64,000 nt of DNA from the NCBI GenBank assembly GCA_023249305.1, contig JAHFCU010000009.1:1-64000 (forward strand), in the 5' to 3' direction. Of this stretch, positions 61,276 through 64,000 are shown piece after piece; within the stretch, counting starts at the first letter, position 1; every line of letters starts with the position of its first letter. A program made the translations under genes and the position numbers. The stretch comes from Gemmatimonadota bacterium (GTDB lineage Bacteria; Gemmatimonadota; Gemmatimonadetes; Gemmatimonadales; Gemmatimonadaceae). The notes under the pieces are model-generated. The model worked only from the letters and a program-made list of their open reading frames with translations. It was not told the origin of the DNA and did not search any database.

Positions 61276-62175
61276 TCAGGACCGCCGGGCGACGATGTAC
61301 CGGGCCGTGGCCATGAGCGAAGGGGTCAGCACTCCGGCATCGGCGAGCGCGGCACACCCTTCCTGCACGAGCGCCTCGGCGCGCGCGATCGCCCCGTCTA
61401 TTCCGAGGAGCGCGGGGTACGTGCTCTTCTGGAAGGCCAGGTCCTTGCCGGCCGTCTTACCGAGTTCGTCGCTGGTCGCGGTGACGTCGAGCACGTCATC
61501 GGCGATCTGAAACGCGAGCCCGATGCACCGGCCATATCGCTTGAGCGCCTCCAGGTCCGCGTCGTTCGCGCGCGCTGCCCGTGCCCCGATCTCCACCGAC
61601 GCCTCAATGAGCGCACCCGTCTTGCACCGATGCACTCGCTCGAGCTGGTCGTAGGAGAGGTTCTGGCCCTCGCCCTCGAGGTCGAGCAGCTGGCCGCCGA
61701 TCATGCCGCCCGCCCCCGACGAGCGCATCAGCACGCGCACGATCTCGCTGCTCGTATCGGCGTCGAGCCCGAGCGAGCGCGTCGCTTCCCACGCCGCCTG
61801 GGCCGCCAACGGCACCATCGCCATGCCGGCCGCGGTCGCCACGGGCACGCCGAACGCCTTATGCACGGTGGGGCGTCCGCGGCGCAGGTCGTCATCGTCC
61901 ATGCACGGCAGGTCGTCGTGCACAAGTGAGTAGGCGTGCACCACTTCCACCGCGGCGGCGAGCGGCGACACGTCGCCGCTGCCGCCGCACGCCTCGTAGG
62001 TGAGCATCACGAGCACCGCGCGCAGGCGCTTTCCTTCGCCCGTGATCGAGTAGCGCATCGCGTCACCCACCGGCGCGCCGATCGCCGGCAATCTGCGGTC
62101 GCAGAGCGCGTCGAGCGCGTGTGCCACGCGCGCGCGCGACGCGGAGAAGTCGGGGGCGGTGCTAATCGCCGGCAT
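61276..62175 (-). CDS. ispA: Polyprenyl (farnesyl/geranyl) diphosphate synthase
   Basis: This all-helical trans-prenyltransferase has 299 residues. The two aspartate-rich motifs are LVHDDLPCMDDDDLRRGRPT and FQIADDVLD. Residues before the first motif include Tyr/Ser at the chain-length position, consistent with a short-chain (C15-C20) product, but this is not certain. It overlaps xseB by 14 bp and precedes dxs, the common xseB-ispA-dxs order. Confidence 0.9.
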   Translation of the reverse strand: MPAISTAPDFSASRARVAHALDALCDRRLPAIGAPVGDAMRYSITGEGKRLRAVLVMLTYEACGGSGDVSPLAAAVEVVHAYSLVHDDLPCMDDDDLRRGRPTVHKAFGVPVATAAGMAMVPLAAQAAWEATRSLGLDADTSSEIVRVLMRSSGAGGMIGGQLLDLEGEGQNLSYDQLERVHRCKTGALIEASVEIGARAARANDADLEALKRYGRCIGLAFQIADDVLDVTATSDELGKTAGKDLAFQKSTYPALLGIDGAIARAEALVQEGCAALADAGVLTPSLMATARYIVARRS

Positions 62176-62374
62176 CGCGCTCCTCGAGCGCGCCGTTCGC
62201 CTGTTCCACTAGCGTCGTGACCCGCCCCTCCGCCTTGGCCAGCGCGTCAGACGCCGCGCGCAGGCGCTTGATCCCCTCCTCGAAAAGCTTCAACGACTCA
62301 TCGAGCGAGAGATCGGCGCGGTCGAGCGCCGCCGCTATCTGCTCGAGCCGTTCGAGATCCTGTTCGAAGCTCAT
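62162..62374 (-). CDS. xseB: Exodeoxyribonuclease VII small subunit
   Basis: The 70-residue product begins [20 protein letters not shown], a helical hairpin (LSLDESLKLFEEGIKRLR), typical of XseB. It binds the large subunit encoded just upstream (overlap ATGA) and overlaps the ispA start by 14 bp. Confidence 0.93.
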   Translation of the reverse strand: MSFEQDLERLEQIAAALDRADLSLDESLKLFEEGIKRLRAASDALAKAEGRVTTLVEQANGALEERDAGD

Positions 62375-63645
62375 GTGCTCGCTCCTCCCGCTGAGGGTGG
62401 CGCCCCAGGACGCACTGCGGTGACCGTTGCATCAACCTCGCCGTCGCGCAGGATGAGCGCGAACGCCTGCCCCGCCTTGAAGGCGGTGGCGGATCCAAGC
62501 GCCCGCCCGTGCGCGTCACGCGCCACCGCGTAACCGCGTGCCAGCGTGTTGAGCGGGCTGAGCGCGTCAATGCGCGCCGCCACGTGCTGTACCCGCGCGC
62601 GACGACGTTCCACGCTGCGCGTCGCACGCAGCGATAGGTCGCGCGCAAGCCGGGTTAACTCGCGCCGGGCGAGCACCACGCGGCGCTGCACGCCCGTGGT
62701 CATGCTGTGGCGCAGCGTGGCCAGCCAGTCTACGAGCTCATCCAATACCGGCACGGCCGCTTCCGCTGCCGCCGACGGCGTCGCCGCGCGCAGGTCCGCG
62801 ACTAGATCGGCGATCGTCACGTCCACTTCATGTCCAACCGCGCTGATCGTCGGAATCGGGCAGGCCGCGATGGCGCGCGCAACCGCTTCGTCATTGAACG
62901 CCCAGAGATCTTCACGCGATCCACCGCCCCGCCCGACGATCACCACGTCCGCGGCACGCCATCGCGCCACGCGCTCGAGCGCGGCCACGAGTGAGGCCGG
63001 TGCCGTTTCACCCTGCACCGCCGCGGGCACCACGATGACGTCCACCGACGGATTGCGCCGCGCGATGACGGAGCGGATGTCGTGCAAGGCCGCACCGTCG
63101 GGGCTCGTCACGACTGCTACGCGCTGCGGAAAGCGCGGGATGGGCCGCTTGCGTGCCGGGTCGAGCAGGCCGTCCTTCTCGAGTCGCGCACGGGTCGCCT
63201 CGAACGCCTTCCGCCACAGCCCCTCGCCCTCGGCCTCCATTGCGCGCACCATGAACTGCATCTGCCCGCGCGCCGGATAGATGGACAACTGGCCCTGGGC
63301 CATCACCTGCATGCCGTCGTCCGGCGGGGCCGGAATGCGTGCCGTGTCGCGCGACCAGACCACGCACGACACCGCCGCCGTCGCGTCCTTGAGCGTGAAG
63401 TACCAGTGGCCGTTGCGATGCGGCGTGAAGTTGCTCACCTCGCCGCGGATCCATAGCGGCGGAAAGGCGCCCTCAAGCACCTCCTTGGCCATCTGCATGA
63501 GGGCCGCAACCGAGAACGCCGTCTCGGGCGAATCTCCTGGCGCCGCATCGCGTACCGACAGCGCAGCTGCACCTTCCACCGCGGCGCCGTCAAAGAGCGA
63601 CGGCGCCGTCCCACGCCGCGGCGCGTTGCCGCGGCGTGCCGTCAC
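62371..63645 (-). CDS. xseA: Exodeoxyribonuclease VII large subunit
   Basis: The 424-residue nuclease degrades single-stranded DNA with the small subunit. It has an N-terminal OB-fold ([19 protein letters not shown]) after a ~40-residue low-complexity tail. A catalytic domain follows with [20 protein letters not shown] and the conserved [16 protein letters not shown], and a C-terminal coiled region binds XseB. The folD stop overlaps its start by ATGA. Confidence 0.95.
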   Translation of the reverse strand: MTARRGNAPRRGTAPSLFDGAAVEGAAALSVRDAAPGDSPETAFSVAALMQMAKEVLEGAFPPLWIRGEVSNFTPHRNGHWYFTLKDATAAVSCVVWSRDTARIPAPPDDGMQVMAQGQLSIYPARGQMQFMVRAMEAEGEGLWRKAFEATRARLEKDGLLDPARKRPIPRFPQRVAVVTSPDGAALHDIRSVIARRNPSVDVIVVPAAVQGETAPASLVAALERVARWRAADVVIVGRGGGSREDLWAFNDEAVARAIAACPIPTISAVGHEVDVTIADLVADLRAATPSAAAEAAVPVLDELVDWLATLRHSMTTGVQRRVVLARRELTRLARDLSLRATRSVERRRARVQHVAARIDALSPLNTLARGYAVARDAHGRALGSATAFKAGQAFALILRDGEVDATVTAVRPGAPPSAGGAST

Positions 63646-64000
63646 GCAAGCCCCTGGGCGGCGGCGCGCACGGTGTTCTTGAGCAGCATCGCGATCGTCA
63701 TCGGTCCCACGCCGCCCGGCACCGGCGAGATCTTCGACGCCACGGCGCGCACGGCGTCGAACTGCACGTCGCCCACGAGCCGATAGCCCTTCGCATTCGT
63801 CGCATCGTCCACACGGTTGATTCCCACGTCAATCACCACCGCGCCCGGCTTCACCATGTCCGCCGTGACAAATTCCGCCTTGCCGATGGCGGCAATCAGG
63901 ATGTCGGCCTGCCGTGTCACCGATGGCAGGTCGCGCGTCTTCGAATGACACACGGTCACCGTCGCACTCTCGGCGACGAGCAGCGACACCATTGGCTTGC
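63642..64000 (-). CDS. folD: Bifunctional methylenetetrahydrofolate dehydrogenase/cyclohydrolase, partial
   Basis: Only the C-terminal ~119 residues are in the window. The visible frame begins inside the protein with [11 protein letters not shown] and contains [16 protein letters not shown] (NADP domain), [12 protein letters not shown] and the terminal [16 protein letters not shown]. These are standard FolD blocks. The stop overlaps the xseA start (ATGA), so FolD heads the folD-xseA-xseB-ispA-dxs-nadK-recN run as far as visible. Confidence 0.93.
   Translation of the reverse strand, partial: KPMVSLLVAESATVTVCHSKTRDLPSVTRQADILIAAIGKAEFVTADMVKPGAVVIDVGINRVDDATNAKGYRLVGDVQFDAVRAVASKISPVPGGVGPMTIAMLLKNTVRAAAQGLA

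Noticed and set aside
1-64000. CRISPR arrays, insertion sequences, phage genes
   Set aside because: No regularly spaced direct repeats, transposase or integrase motifs, or phage structural proteins were recognised on either strand.

Overview
The window reads as high-GC chromosomal DNA from a Gemmatimonadota-like bacterium of the FCB group. The evidence is indirect. There is a TonB-dependent receptor with an N-terminal carboxypeptidase-regulatory-like domain, a PorV/PorQ-family protein beside a very large secreted protein with a type-IX-secretion-like C-terminus, an archaeal-type aspartate-semialdehyde dehydrogenase, and split acyl-CoA carboxylase subunits. GTG starts and ATGA/GTGA/TGATG stop-start overlaps are common. 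No ribosomal RNA, CRISPR array, integrase or insertion sequence was seen.

Left part (1-26360), all on the minus strand, is housekeeping. From right to left it holds the lysine/diaminopimelate operon (dapE-like, asd, lysC, dapB, dapA, dapD) continuing into aroA, cmk and rpsA (S1) with a strong terminator. Next comes an acyl-CoA carboxylase cluster (carboxyltransferase, biotin carboxylase, RlmD-like rRNA methyltransferase, biotin carrier, lipoprotein). Then follows the ribosomal/isoprenoid/envelope run rplM-rpsI-rpsB-tsf-pyrH-frr-uppS-cdsA-dxr-rseP, and finally rpsO-pnp, with pnp cut by the window edge.

Middle (26361-39495), plus strand: a cell-surface module of five genes (TonB-dependent receptor, 1425-residue secreted protein, PorV-like barrel, small outer-membrane protein, lipoprotein) ends at a strong hairpin. 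A ROK-family sugar kinase plus MFS transporter pair follows. Convergent to it are a SIS-domain protein and a small membrane protein (39492-40675, minus).

40915-47151, plus strand, is the most unusual part: a tight four-gene cassette. It has two paralogous membrane proteins sharing an almost unchanged C-terminal half, a protein with an unassigned N-terminal region fused to a C-terminal TIR domain, and a SLOG-like domain fused to four membrane helices that resemble SLATT pores. This looks like an uncharacterised nucleotide-signalled membrane effector (candidate immune) system. It abuts a tRNA-Leu gene.

Right part (47152-64000): a large modular Ig-like lipoprotein with a terminator, tRNA-Gly, galactokinase plus a six-hairpin-glycosidase-like protein, an outer-membrane protein, and a minus-strand operon folD-xseA-xseB-ispA-dxs-nadK-recN, with folD cut by the window edge. 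Coordinates and motifs come from direct reading; no database search was possible.
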